In this document: positions 1 through 6,970 of the stretch, piece by piece
Position numbering within the stretch: position 1 is the first letter of the stretch
Layout of the letters: each line of letters opens with the position of its first letter
Origin: DASZGL01 sp035938875
Lineage (GTDB): Bacteria > Chloroflexota > Dormibacteria > Aeolococcales > Aeolococcaceae
Direction: 5' to 3'
DNA length: 26,354 nt
NCBI GenBank assembly: GCA_035938875.1
Contig: DASZGL010000052.1
Coordinates: 1 to 26,354, forward strand
Program-made: the position numbers and the translations under genes
Notes under the pieces: model-generated
What the model was told of the DNA's origin: nothing
The model's input: only the letters and a program-made list of their open reading frames with translations
The model's database searches: none

Positions 1-246
1 GCCCGCGAGACGATGCTCGAGGCGCCGGGCGTGCGCGTCGTCGACGACCCGCAGCAGCAGCGTTATCCCACGGCTCGCGACGCCGCCGGCACTGACGACG
101 TCCACGTGGGTCGGTTTCGCGCCGACCACAGCCGCCCCGGCGCACTGGTGTTCTTCCTCGCCGCCGACAACCTGCGCAAGGGCGCCGCAACCAACGCCGT
201 CCAGGTCGGCGAGCTGCTCGCCGCCCAGCGCGCGCAGCAGGGCTAA
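1..246 (+). CDS. asd: Aspartate-semialdehyde dehydrogenase, C-terminal part (5' truncated by window)
   Basis: The reading frame is open from base 1 and ends at TAA 244-246, so only about the last 81 residues are present. Asd reduces aspartyl-4-phosphate to aspartate semialdehyde, the branch point to lysine/diaminopimelate, threonine and methionine. What is visible matches the end of the family: a YPT-x-RDAAG-x-DDV-x-VGR stretch, then FFLAADNLRKGAATNAVQ, which is the dimer/NADP-side C-terminal helix region of bacterial Asd. The catalytic Cys and His lie upstream and cannot be checked. The next gene is dapA, which uses the Asd product, so the pairing supports the call. A start at the ATG in codon 5 would be artificial, since the frame runs in from outside the window. 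Confidence 0.9.
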   Translation, partial: ARETMLEAPGVRVVDDPQQQRYPTARDAAGTDDVHVGRFRADHSRPGALVFFLAADNLRKGAATNAVQVGELLAAQRAQQG

Positions 247-270
247 CCCTTGGGCGGGGGGCCGTCCACC

Positions 271-276
271 TACAAT
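271..276 (+). promoter_or_regulatory. Candidate -10 element for a near-leaderless dapA transcript
   Basis: TACAAT (5 of 6 to TATAAT) ends six bases before the dapA ATG at 283. A start of transcription about seven bases downstream would fall on or next to the ATG, giving a leaderless mRNA, and there is no Shine-Dalgarno sequence between the box and the ATG. No good -35 is present at 17 bases; TTGGGC at 250-255 is a weak candidate with only 15 bases of spacing. The asd-dapA gap is short, so dapA may also be read from upstream. Confidence 0.45.
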
Positions 277-282
277 CCGCCC

Positions 283-1203
283 ATGCCCCAGGAGCTCGGC
301 CGGCTGCTCACCGCCATGGTCACCCCGTTCGACGCCTCGGGCGCGGTTGACCTGGTGCAGGCGGCTCGCCTTGCCCGGGCTGTGGTCGCCGCGGGCAGCG
401 ATGGCGTGGTCGTGAACGGGACCAGCGGCGAGTCGCCGACTCTCGACGCCACCGAACGCCTGGCGCTTCTCGACGCCGTGCGCGCCGCGCTCCCCGACGC
501 CGCGGTGATCATGGGGACCGGGTCGAACAACACCGCCGCAACAGTCGCGCTCACCAGGGAGGCGCAGCTGCGCGGCGCAGACTGCGCGCTGGTGGTGACC
601 CCGTACTACAACAAGCCCCCGGTCGAGGGCATCGTCGCCCATTACAGCGCCGTCGCCGACGTCGGTCTGCCGGTGATGCTCTACAACATCCCGTCACGCT
701 GCGGGCTGAACGTCAGCGTCGACACGCAGCTGCAGCTGGCCCGGCACCCCAACATCATCGGCACCAAGGAGGCTTCCGGCGACGTCGACCAGGTGGCCGC
801 GATCGTCGCCGGCGCTCCCTCGGGATTCCGCGTGTGGAGCGGGGACGACGGTCTCACCGTGCCGTTCATGAGTGTCGGCGCTGTGGGCGTGGTCAGCGTC
901 GTCTCGCACGTCGCCGGCGCGGCGATGCGGCGGATGATCGACGGCTTCATCGCCGGCGACGTCGCCACCGCCACCGAGCTGCATCAGCGCCTGCTGCCGC
1001 TGTTCAAGGGACTCTTCGTCACCACCAACCCCATCCCCGTCAAAGCGGCGCTGCACTACATCGGCTTCGACGCCGGTGGGCTCAGGCTGCCGTTGGTGGA
1101 GCTCGACGGCGCGCGAAGGGCCACACTCGGTGGCCTGCTCGACTCCCTTGGTGATCTCGTCGGCCTCCCTGCCGCCGAGATCGCCCGGGTCGGCGGCGCG
1201 TGA
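283..1203 (+). CDS. dapA: 4-hydroxy-tetrahydrodipicolinate synthase
   Basis: Condenses pyruvate with aspartate semialdehyde, the first committed step of the diaminopimelate/lysine pathway, in the cytoplasm. The 306-residue product is of normal length and shows the TIM-barrel aldolase signatures: NGTSGE at 45-50 (the GTTGE pyruvate-binding loop), YYNKPP at 108-113, YNIPSR at 134-139 holding the catalytic Tyr134 and carboxylate-binding Arg139, and GTKEASGD at 160-167 with the Schiff-base Lys162. I start at ATG 283 rather than the in-frame TTG at 250: the extra 11 residues (Gly/Pro-rich) have no counterpart in the family and a -10-like box lies between the two. The 3' end overlaps the next gene by GTGA (1200-1203). 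Confidence 0.95.
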   Translation: MPQELGRLLTAMVTPFDASGAVDLVQAARLARAVVAAGSDGVVVNGTSGESPTLDATERLALLDAVRAALPDAAVIMGTGSNNTAATVALTREAQLRGADCALVVTPYYNKPPVEGIVAHYSAVADVGLPVMLYNIPSRCGLNVSVDTQLQLARHPNIIGTKEASGDVDQVAAIVAGAPSGFRVWSGDDGLTVPFMSVGAVGVVSVVSHVAGAAMRRMIDGFIAGDVATATELHQRLLPLFKGLFVTTNPIPVKAALHYIGFDAGGLRLPLVELDGARRATLGGLLDSLGDLVGLPAAEIARVGGA

Positions 1204-1847
1204 TCGACCTGGGTTCGACCCGGCTCGAGCAGCTCCACGACCGCATCCGCGCCTGCACCGCCTGCGCGCTGTGCAACAGCCGCACCCAGGCCGTCCCCGG
1301 CGACGGGCCGCACACGGCGCGGATCATGGCTGTCGGCGAGGCGCCGGGCGAGAACGAGGACCGCGTCGGCAAGCCGTTCGTCGGCGCTGCCGGGCAGCTG
1401 CTGACGCGCCTGCTCGTCGGCGTCGGCCTCAGCCGCGAGGACATCTACATCTGCAACGTGCTCAAATGCCGCCCGCCGCAGAACCGCGATCCCGAGGCTG
1501 ACGAGGTCGAGTCCTGCGCCCATTTCCTCGATGAGCAGGTGGAGATGATCCGGCCCGACGTCATCCTCCTCCTGGGACGCCACGCCGTTGCCCGGCTCCT
1601 CCCCGGATCCCCGGGGATCACGCGCATCCATGGACAGCGCATTCGTCGCGGCGACCGCGTCTACGTTCCCCTCTATCACCCGGCGGCGGCGCTCTACAAC
1701 GGCGCCCTGCTGCGCACGCTGGAGGAGGACATGCGACTGGTGCGTGGCTACCTCGAGGACGCCGACGCGGAGCGCAGACGGGCCAGCGAGCTGCCGGCAG
1801 CGGCGCTGGTCGTGGAGGAGCCGCGCGAGCAGCTGAGCCTCTTCTGA
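1200..1847 (+). CDS. Uracil-DNA glycosylase, family 4 (iron-sulfur), with C-terminal clamp-binding motif
   Basis: Removes uracil from DNA as the first step of base-excision repair. The 215-residue product has the four cysteines of the family-4 [4Fe-4S] cluster: C19-x2-C22 near the N-terminus and C90 and C106, with the 16-residue spacing of the known thermophile enzymes. The uracil-binding/catalytic motif A is GEAPGENED at 46-54 and the second motif is YHPAAALYN near 160. The last five residues are QLSLF, which equals the bacterial beta-clamp binding pentapeptide consensus QL(S/D)LF, preceded by an acidic/Ala-rich linker; tethering to the replisome is inferred. GTG start overlaps the dapA stop (GTGA), suggesting translational coupling. 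It ends 8 bases before rnj. Confidence 0.93.
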   Translation: MIDLGSTRLEQLHDRIRACTACALCNSRTQAVPGDGPHTARIMAVGEAPGENEDRVGKPFVGAAGQLLTRLLVGVGLSREDIYICNVLKCRPPQNRDPEADEVESCAHFLDEQVEMIRPDVILLLGRHAVARLLPGSPGITRIHGQRIRRGDRVYVPLYHPAAALYNGALLRTLEEDMRLVRGYLEDADAERRRASELPAAALVVEEPREQLSLF

Positions 1848-1855
1848 GCGAGGCG

Positions 1856-3535
1856 ATGGGCGACAGCGGTGCCAGCCCGGCAACCGCTCGCCTCACCGTG
1901 GTCCCGCTCGGGGGACTCGGCGAGATCGGCCGCAACATGCTGGCCATCGAGTGCGGCGACGATATCGTCGTCGTCGATGCCGGGTTGATGTTCCCCGAGC
2001 AGGAGATGCTGGGCATCGACCTGGTCATCCCCGACATCGCCTGGTTGCTGGAGCGCGCCTCGCGGGTGCGCGGCATCGTCCTCACCCACGGGCACGAGGA
2101 CCACATCGGCGGACTGCCCTATGTCCTTCCCCGGCTGCCGGTGCCGGTCTACGGAACCGCGCTCACCCTGGGCTTTCTGCGCAACAAGCTCAGCGAGCAT
2201 CGCCTTCTCGAAGCCAGCGACCTGCGCCTGGTCAGCTCCGGAGATATAGTCGATCTTGGCCATATGTCGGTGGAGTTCATCCACACCACTCACTCGATTC
2301 CCGATGCCTGCGCCCTGGCCATCCGCACCGCCGCGGGCATCGTCGTCCACAGTGGCGATTTCAAGCTCGATCACACGCCCATCCACGGCGAGCCACCCGA
2401 CCTCTCGCGCATGGCCCGTCTCGGTGATGAGGGCGTGCTGCTGTTGCTCAGTGACAGCACCAACGTCGAGGCCGAGGGCAACACACCCAGTGAGCGAAGC
2501 GTGGGGGAGGGCCTCGAGCCGATCTTCGCGTCCTCGCCGGGACGGATCATCCTGGCCACCTTCGCCTCCAACATCTCCCGGCTGCAGCAGGCCCTCGACG
2601 CTGGCGCCGCCCACGGGCGCAAGGGCCTCGTCGTCGGTCGCTCGATGATGAACAACGTGCAGACCGCGCAGGAGCTCGGCTACCTGCAGGTGAGCAGCGG
2701 CCAGCTGATCTGGCCCCGCCAGCTGGACAAGATCGCCGAGAGCGAACTGCTCATCCTCTGCACCGGGTCGCAGGGGGAGCCGTTGTCGGCGCTCACCCGC
2801 ATCGCCGCCGGCGAGCACCCGATGGTGGGGCTGCACCCCCAGGATACTGTCATCCTCAGCGCAAACCCGATCCCCGGCAACGAGGAGCTGGTGCATCGCA
2901 CCATCAACAACATCTATCGCCACGGTGCCCGCGTGTTTCACTCGTCGCGACACAAGGTCCACGCATCGGGCCATGCCAGCCGCGAGGAGCTGAAGATGCT
3001 GCTCACCCTGGTGCGACCTCGCTACTTCGTTCCCGTCCACGGTGAGTACCGCCACCTGGCCATCCACGGCGAGCTGGCCCGCGCCGCGGGGATCGCCGCC
3101 GAACGGGTGATGCCGATCGACAACGGCACCATCATCGAGGTCGGCGGCGACGGCATCCGCCGCACCTCGCAGCGAGCCGCGGCCGGGTACGTCTACGTCG
3201 ACGGTCTCTCCATCGAGGAGGCGGGGGACGTGGTCCTGCGCGACCGCCGCCTGCTCGCCCAGGACGGCGTGGTCATCGTCGTCCTCACCGTCGAACGATC
3301 GACCGGCGCGGTGGTCGGCGGCCCCGACCTCGTCTCCCGCGGCTTCATCGAGGACGCCAGCCTCGACACCCTCTTCGACGAGGCGCGTGAGCACGTCATG
3401 GCCCTTGCCGGACGTCTCGAGCCCGACACCGAACCCTCGGTATGGCAGGCGACGATTCACGAGGGGCTGTCGCGCTTCCTCTACACGCGTACCCGGCGCC
3501 GACCGATGATCCTCCCGGTGATCACCGAAGTGTGA
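1856..3535 (+). CDS. rnj: Ribonuclease J
   Basis: A metallo-beta-lactamase/beta-CASP nuclease with 5'-to-3' exo- and endonuclease activity in mRNA decay and rRNA maturation. The 559-residue length is typical. Visible motifs: the LGEIGRNM start of the lactamase fold (21-28), HGHEDH at 78-83 (zinc ligands, the HxHxDH motif), the SGDFK motif near 160, the DSTN motif near 195, GSQGEP, HASGHA and PVHGEYRHL of the beta-CASP and C-terminal metal/phosphate site. ATG 1856 is preceded by GAGCGAGG, a weak Shine-Dalgarno. Placement after dapA and before ftsK matches rnjB in B. subtilis. With RNase Y at 14343 this window encodes both main mRNA decay nucleases of the Gram-positive type. RNase J1 versus J2 cannot be decided. 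Confidence 0.95.
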   Translation: MGDSGASPATARLTVVPLGGLGEIGRNMLAIECGDDIVVVDAGLMFPEQEMLGIDLVIPDIAWLLERASRVRGIVLTHGHEDHIGGLPYVLPRLPVPVYGTALTLGFLRNKLSEHRLLEASDLRLVSSGDIVDLGHMSVEFIHTTHSIPDACALAIRTAAGIVVHSGDFKLDHTPIHGEPPDLSRMARLGDEGVLLLLSDSTNVEAEGNTPSERSVGEGLEPIFASSPGRIILATFASNISRLQQALDAGAAHGRKGLVVGRSMMNNVQTAQELGYLQVSSGQLIWPRQLDKIAESELLILCTGSQGEPLSALTRIAAGEHPMVGLHPQDTVILSANPIPGNEELVHRTINNIYRHGARVFHSSRHKVHASGHASREELKMLLTLVRPRYFVPVHGEYRHLAIHGELARAAGIAAERVMPIDNGTIIEVGGDGIRRTSQRAAAGYVYVDGLSIEEAGDVVLRDRRLLAQDGVVIVVLTVERSTGAVVGGPDLVSRGFIEDASLDTLFDEAREHVMALAGRLEPDTEPSVWQATIHEGLSRFLYTRTRRRPMILPVITEV

Positions 3536-3596
3536 GCCGGTACGCCTGGGGCGTCAGTCGCGACATCTTCGTGTCGTCGCCGCCGGCGGGCGGTGC

Positions 3597-3602
3597 TAGC
3601 AT
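3597..3602 (+). promoter_or_regulatory. Candidate -10 element upstream of ftsK
   Basis: TAGCAT lies in the 149-base gap between rnj and the chosen ftsK start, 82 bases before the ATG. No convincing -35 is found 16-18 bases upstream. The transcript would have a leader of about 75 bases. The evidence is compositional only. Confidence 0.25.
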
Positions 3603-3684
3603 CCGTGGAGCATCCGTTCGACCCCCACGCGGCGACGGACTGCAGCCCATTCCGCTCCACATCACCCACGAGGCTGCCACGCTG

Positions 3685-6057
3685 ATGGCTCGCAGCACGC
3701 GCGCCCCTTCGCGAAGCCGTCCCGGCTCCCGTAGACCGGCACGGGGCAGGGCGACCCCGACGCGGAGCCGCCCCAGCCCGGCGCGCCGTCGTGCGCCGCA
3801 GAAGCGGCACGCCCCCCTGCTCAACGCCGACCAGCGCCGCGAGCTCGGCGGCATCGCCGCCATCGGCGCCGGCCTGGTCCTCACCGCCGTCCTCGCTCTC
3901 CCCGGCGGAGGCTCGATCGCGGGCCCGGTACACGATGCCCTCATCGGCTTCCTGGGAGCCGGGGCATGGCTGGCCGCAGCCGGCCTGGTGGTCGCCGGCG
4001 TGCGCATCCTCGGTCGCCAGGGCTGGACGGGAGGCGTCCTCGCCGCCGCCGGCAGTGCGGTCACGGTCGTCGCCGTGCTCGGTTTGCTCGGCCTGGCGTC
4101 GACCGGCGGCGCTGGAACGGTGGGCCGGCGAGTGGGTCCGGGCATCGCGCAGAGGCTGGGGTCGGCGGGCGGCGGCACGGTCATGGTGGTCGTCGCCTGC
4201 CTAGGCCTGGTGCTCGCCGCAGATCTTCGCGTGGCCAGGCTTGCCGGAGCGGCGATGGAGTGGTGGAGACAGCGCCGGAAGGAGGCAGCGGAGGCGGCGG
4301 TGCAGACGCCTGCCGCGCCCCCTGCCGGCAGGCAGGGCGAGACGCCGCTGGGCGGCCCGTTCATCGAGAAGATGGGTCGCATGGGGCGGCGGATCGAGCC
4401 CGAGACGTACCGAGAGCGGGCGCCGTTCGGCACCCCCGAGCTGGGACTCGAACGCGTCGACATCCTCCTTCCGGGCGTCGAGCCCGACACCTCCCCTCCG
4501 ATGGCCGAGCCCTTCCAGCGCCAGTTCGAGGGGCTGCCGGTCGACGACGCCCTGGCCCCGGCGGGCGAGGGCGGCACCGAAGCCTCGCCAACGCCGGTGC
4601 CGGTGCCGCTTCCCGAAGAGCCGGAGAAGGTGTGGGACCTGCCCGGCGTCGACCTGCTCGACACCGTCCAGGGCAAGCGCGAACGTCTCGAGCAGGAGAT
4701 CCGGGTCACCGCGGCGACGATCGAGTCGACGCTCTCGTCGTTCGGCATCGAGACGCGCATCCGTGGGGTGAACAGCGGCCCGACGGTGACGCAGTACGAG
4801 CTGCAGCCGGCCAAGGGCGTCCCCGTGCGCAAGATCACCGCGCACCAGACCGACCTCGCCCTGGCGCTGGCCGCGCCGATCCGCATCCAGGCGCCGATCC
4901 CGGGCAAGGCGGCCATCGGCGTCGAGGTGCCCAACAAGGCGGCGCAGCTGGTGACCCTCCGCGAGATCGTCTCCGCGCCGGCGTTCCCCGAGGTGCGCAG
5001 CCGGCTCGCCGTCAGTCTCGGCGCCGACGTCTCCGGTCACCCGGTGATCGGCGACCTCACCCGGATGCCACACATGCTCATCGCCGGCGCGACCGGCAGC
5101 GGCAAGTCGGTGTGCATCAACGCGATCCTCGGCGGCTTCCTCCTCCAGGCGACGCCGGCGCAGCTCAAGCTCATCCTCATCGACCCCAAGCGTGTCGAGC
5201 TCTCCAACTTCGCCGACCTGCCTCACCTGCTGGTCCCCGTCGTCGTCGAACCCGAGGCCGCCGTGGCGTCGCTGCGCTGGGCGGTCAAGGAGATGGAGGA
5301 GCGTTACAAGCTCTTCGCCTCGCACGGGGCGCGCAACATCGTCGCCTTCAACGACCGGACACCGCAGCTGGGTTTGCACCCGCTGCCCTATGTCGTCATC
5401 GTCGTCGACGAGCTCGCCGACCTGATGATGGTCGCCGCGGGGGAGATCGAGGATCTCGTCTGCCGCATCGCTCAGCTCGCCCGCGCGGTGGGCATCCACC
5501 TCATCGTGGCCACGCAGAGGCCGAGCGCCGACATCGTCACCGGGCTGATCAAGGCGAACATCCCCAGCCGCGTCGCCTTCGCGGTGTCCAGCGGCGTCGA
5601 CTCACGCGTCATCCTCGACGAGATGGGCGCCGAGAGGCTGCTCGGTCGCGGCGACATGCTCTACCTGCCCATCGACGAGGGCAAACCACGACGGCTGCAG
5701 GGTGCTTTCGTCAGCGACCGCGAGCTGGAACGCCTCATCGACTTCTGGAAGCAGCAGGGACTCCCCGACTACCAGGAGGAGATCTTCAACGTCGAGGCGA
5801 CGGTGTCGTGGGCGCGAGACGCAGGAAAACGCGATCCGCTGTTCGCCAAGGCAGCGCACACCGTCGCCGCCGAAGGCCGTGCCGCGGCGTCGCTGCTGCA
5901 GCGCAAGCTCAATGTCGGCTACACGAGGGCGGCGAGGCTCATCGACCAGCTTGCCGAGCACCGGGTTGTCGGTCCCTTCGAGGGCAGCAAATCGCGCGTC
6001 GTGCTGATGGATGTCATCCAGGTCGATGAGCTGCTCGAAGAGCTGGGCGAGGAATAA
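3685..6057 (+). CDS. ftsK: DNA translocase FtsK/SpoIIIE
   Basis: Septum-anchored ATPase that pumps chromosome DNA during division and dimer resolution. The 790-residue product has a very basic, Arg/Pro/Ser-rich N-terminus (1-50), four hydrophobic segments near 55-73, 84-109, 117-138 and 163-180, a variable acidic/proline linker (about 200-325), then the motor: Walker A GATGSGKS at 468-475 and Walker B ending in D575-E576 (VVIVVDELADL). The last 75 residues form the gamma winged-helix domain that reads DNA polarity sequences (SLLQRKLNVGYTRAARLID). I chose ATG 3685; the frame is open back to 3442 but that part overlaps rnj and lacks family similarity. Its stop is 3 bases from the stop of the convergent Rid gene. 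Same neighbour order (rnj then spoIIIE) as in Bacillus. Confidence 0.93.
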   Translation: MARSTRAPSRSRPGSRRPARGRATPTRSRPSPARRRAPQKRHAPLLNADQRRELGGIAAIGAGLVLTAVLALPGGGSIAGPVHDALIGFLGAGAWLAAAGLVVAGVRILGRQGWTGGVLAAAGSAVTVVAVLGLLGLASTGGAGTVGRRVGPGIAQRLGSAGGGTVMVVVACLGLVLAADLRVARLAGAAMEWWRQRRKEAAEAAVQTPAAPPAGRQGETPLGGPFIEKMGRMGRRIEPETYRERAPFGTPELGLERVDILLPGVEPDTSPPMAEPFQRQFEGLPVDDALAPAGEGGTEASPTPVPVPLPEEPEKVWDLPGVDLLDTVQGKRERLEQEIRVTAATIESTLSSFGIETRIRGVNSGPTVTQYELQPAKGVPVRKITAHQTDLALALAAPIRIQAPIPGKAAIGVEVPNKAAQLVTLREIVSAPAFPEVRSRLAVSLGADVSGHPVIGDLTRMPHMLIAGATGSGKSVCINAILGGFLLQATPAQLKLILIDPKRVELSNFADLPHLLVPVVVEPEAAVASLRWAVKEMEERYKLFASHGARNIVAFNDRTPQLGLHPLPYVVIVVDELADLMMVAAGEIEDLVCRIAQLARAVGIHLIVATQRPSADIVTGLIKANIPSRVAFAVSSGVDSRVILDEMGAERLLGRGDMLYLPIDEGKPRRLQGAFVSDRELERLIDFWKQQGLPDYQEEIFNVEATVSWARDAGKRDPLFAKAAHTVAAEGRAAASLLQRKLNVGYTRAARLIDQLAEHRVVGPFEGSKSRVVLMDVIQVDELLEELGEE

Positions 6058-6060
6058 GGT

Positions 6061-6456
6061 CTAGCCCACCACCGCCTCGGCTTCGATCTCAACCTTCCAA
6101 CGGGGGTCGAGCAGCCGCGCCACCACCACCATGCTGGCCGCCGGCGCGGCGTCGGCGAACGCGGCGCGATGGGCGCGGCCGACGGCGTCAGCATCCCCGG
6201 GATCGACGATGTACATGCGCGTGCGGACGACGTCGCTCGCGCCGGCACCGAGCTCGGCGAGCGCGCCGATGATGATCTCGAAGCACCGCGCAGCCTGCAC
6301 CTCAGCGTCATCGGCGCAGCTGCCGTCGGGCCAGACCGGCGCGGTGCCCGACACCAGCACGCGATCACCCACGCGGACCGCGCGGCTGAATCCGATGAGA
6401 TCCTCGTACGGCGACCCCGAGCGCGTCCGCCGGCGGCTGGGTGCTGCATCCGTCAT
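6061..6456 (-). CDS. RidA/YjgF/YER057c-family protein lacking the canonical Arg
   Basis: Product of 131 residues with the Rid fold signature: an N-terminal FSRAVRVGDRVLVSGTAPV strand pair, a middle helix, RTRMYIVD at 78-85, and the C-terminal VEIEAEAV strand (122-129). Classical RidA hydrolyses reactive enamine/imine intermediates with an Arg in the motif P-A-R-S before the last strands; here the aligned segment reads P-A-A-S (105-108), so the Arg is replaced by Ala107. That fits the Rid subgroups without imine hydrolase activity, so I do not claim deaminase function. Start ATG at 6456 has a good GGAGAGG ribosome site eight bases upstream. It sits alone on the minus strand, convergent with ftsK and divergent from yajQ with only 22 bases between starts. 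Confidence 0.85.
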   Translation of the reverse strand: MTDAAPSRRRTRSGSPYEDLIGFSRAVRVGDRVLVSGTAPVWPDGSCADDAEVQAARCFEIIIGALAELGAGASDVVRTRMYIVDPGDADAVGRAHRAAFADAAPAASMVVVARLLDPRWKVEIEAEAVVG

Positions 6457-6461
6457 GCCGG

Positions 6462-6467
6462 TATCCT
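6462..6467 (+). promoter_or_regulatory. Candidate -10 element for a near-leaderless yajQ transcript
   Basis: TATCCT ends 11 bases before the yajQ ATG at 6479, so the transcript would start within a few bases of the ATG; there is no plus-strand ribosome site in the 22-base divergent gap. The same bases (6465-6471, CCTCTCC) read on the minus strand as the GGAGAGG ribosome site of the Rid gene, so one short stretch appears to serve two genes. No clear -35. Confidence 0.4.
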
Positions 6468-6478
6468 CTCCGATCCGT

Positions 6479-6970
6479 ATGGCACAGGACTTCTCCTTCG
6501 ACGTCGTCAGCGACTACGACCATCAGGAGCTGGTCAACGCCCTCGACCAGGCTCGCCGCGAGGTGGGTCAGCGCTACGACTTCAAGAACGTCACCGCTGA
6601 GATCACCGAGGAGAAGGAGAAGCTGGTGCTGCTCGCAGGCTCCGACATGCACCTGCGGGCCATGCTCGACATCATCAAGACGCGGCTCCACAAGCGCGGC
6701 ATCGACCTCAAGGTGCTCGACCCGCAGAAGGCCGAACCTGCGGCGAGGGGCAATGTGCGCCAGGAGGTGAAGCTGCGCAAAGGCATCGCCGAGGACCTCG
6801 CCCGTGACCTCAACAAGAAGATCCGGGCGGGTCATCCCAAGGTGCAGGTGCGCATCGAGGGTGACAAGCTGCGGGTGTCCGCCAAGGCCAAGGACAACCT
6901 CCAGGCGGTGATCCAGGACCTCAGGGACATGGAGCTCGACGTGCCGCTGCAGTTCGTCAACTACCGGTGA
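6479..6970 (+). CDS. yajQ: YajQ-family nucleotide-binding protein
   Basis: A 163-residue protein, exactly the family's usual size. It has the family's start (AQDFSFDVVSDYDHQEL), the YDFKNV motif near 33-38 and the QEVKLRKGI and KVQVRIEGDKLRVSAK segments of the duplicated ferredoxin-like fold. Family members bind nucleotides; cyclic-di-GMP binding has been shown for a Xanthomonas member. A nucleotide cyclase is encoded downstream in the same run, but a link between the two is not shown by the sequence. I start at ATG 6479; the frame is open back to 6131, but that part lies antisense to the Rid gene and is not family-like. Its stop overlaps the rimO GTG start (GTGA, 6967-6970). Confidence 0.93.
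   Translation: MAQDFSFDVVSDYDHQELVNALDQARREVGQRYDFKNVTAEITEEKEKLVLLAGSDMHLRAMLDIIKTRLHKRGIDLKVLDPQKAEPAARGNVRQEVKLRKGIAEDLARDLNKKIRAGHPKVQVRIEGDKLRVSAKAKDNLQAVIQDLRDMELDVPLQFVNYR

Noticed and set aside
250..282. Upstream TTG start for dapA
   Set aside because: The added residues are Gly/Pro-rich without family similarity and a -10-like box lies within them; ATG 283 fits the family.
1748..3460. Long minus-strand open frame of 570 codons opposite RNase J
   Set aside because: It is the antisense shadow of a strongly conserved gene; long antisense frames are expected at this GC content and its translation shows no family motif.
3442..3684. Extension of ftsK into rnj
   Set aside because: It would overlap 94 bases of rnj and add an unmatched stretch; ATG 3685 opens the expected basic N-terminus.
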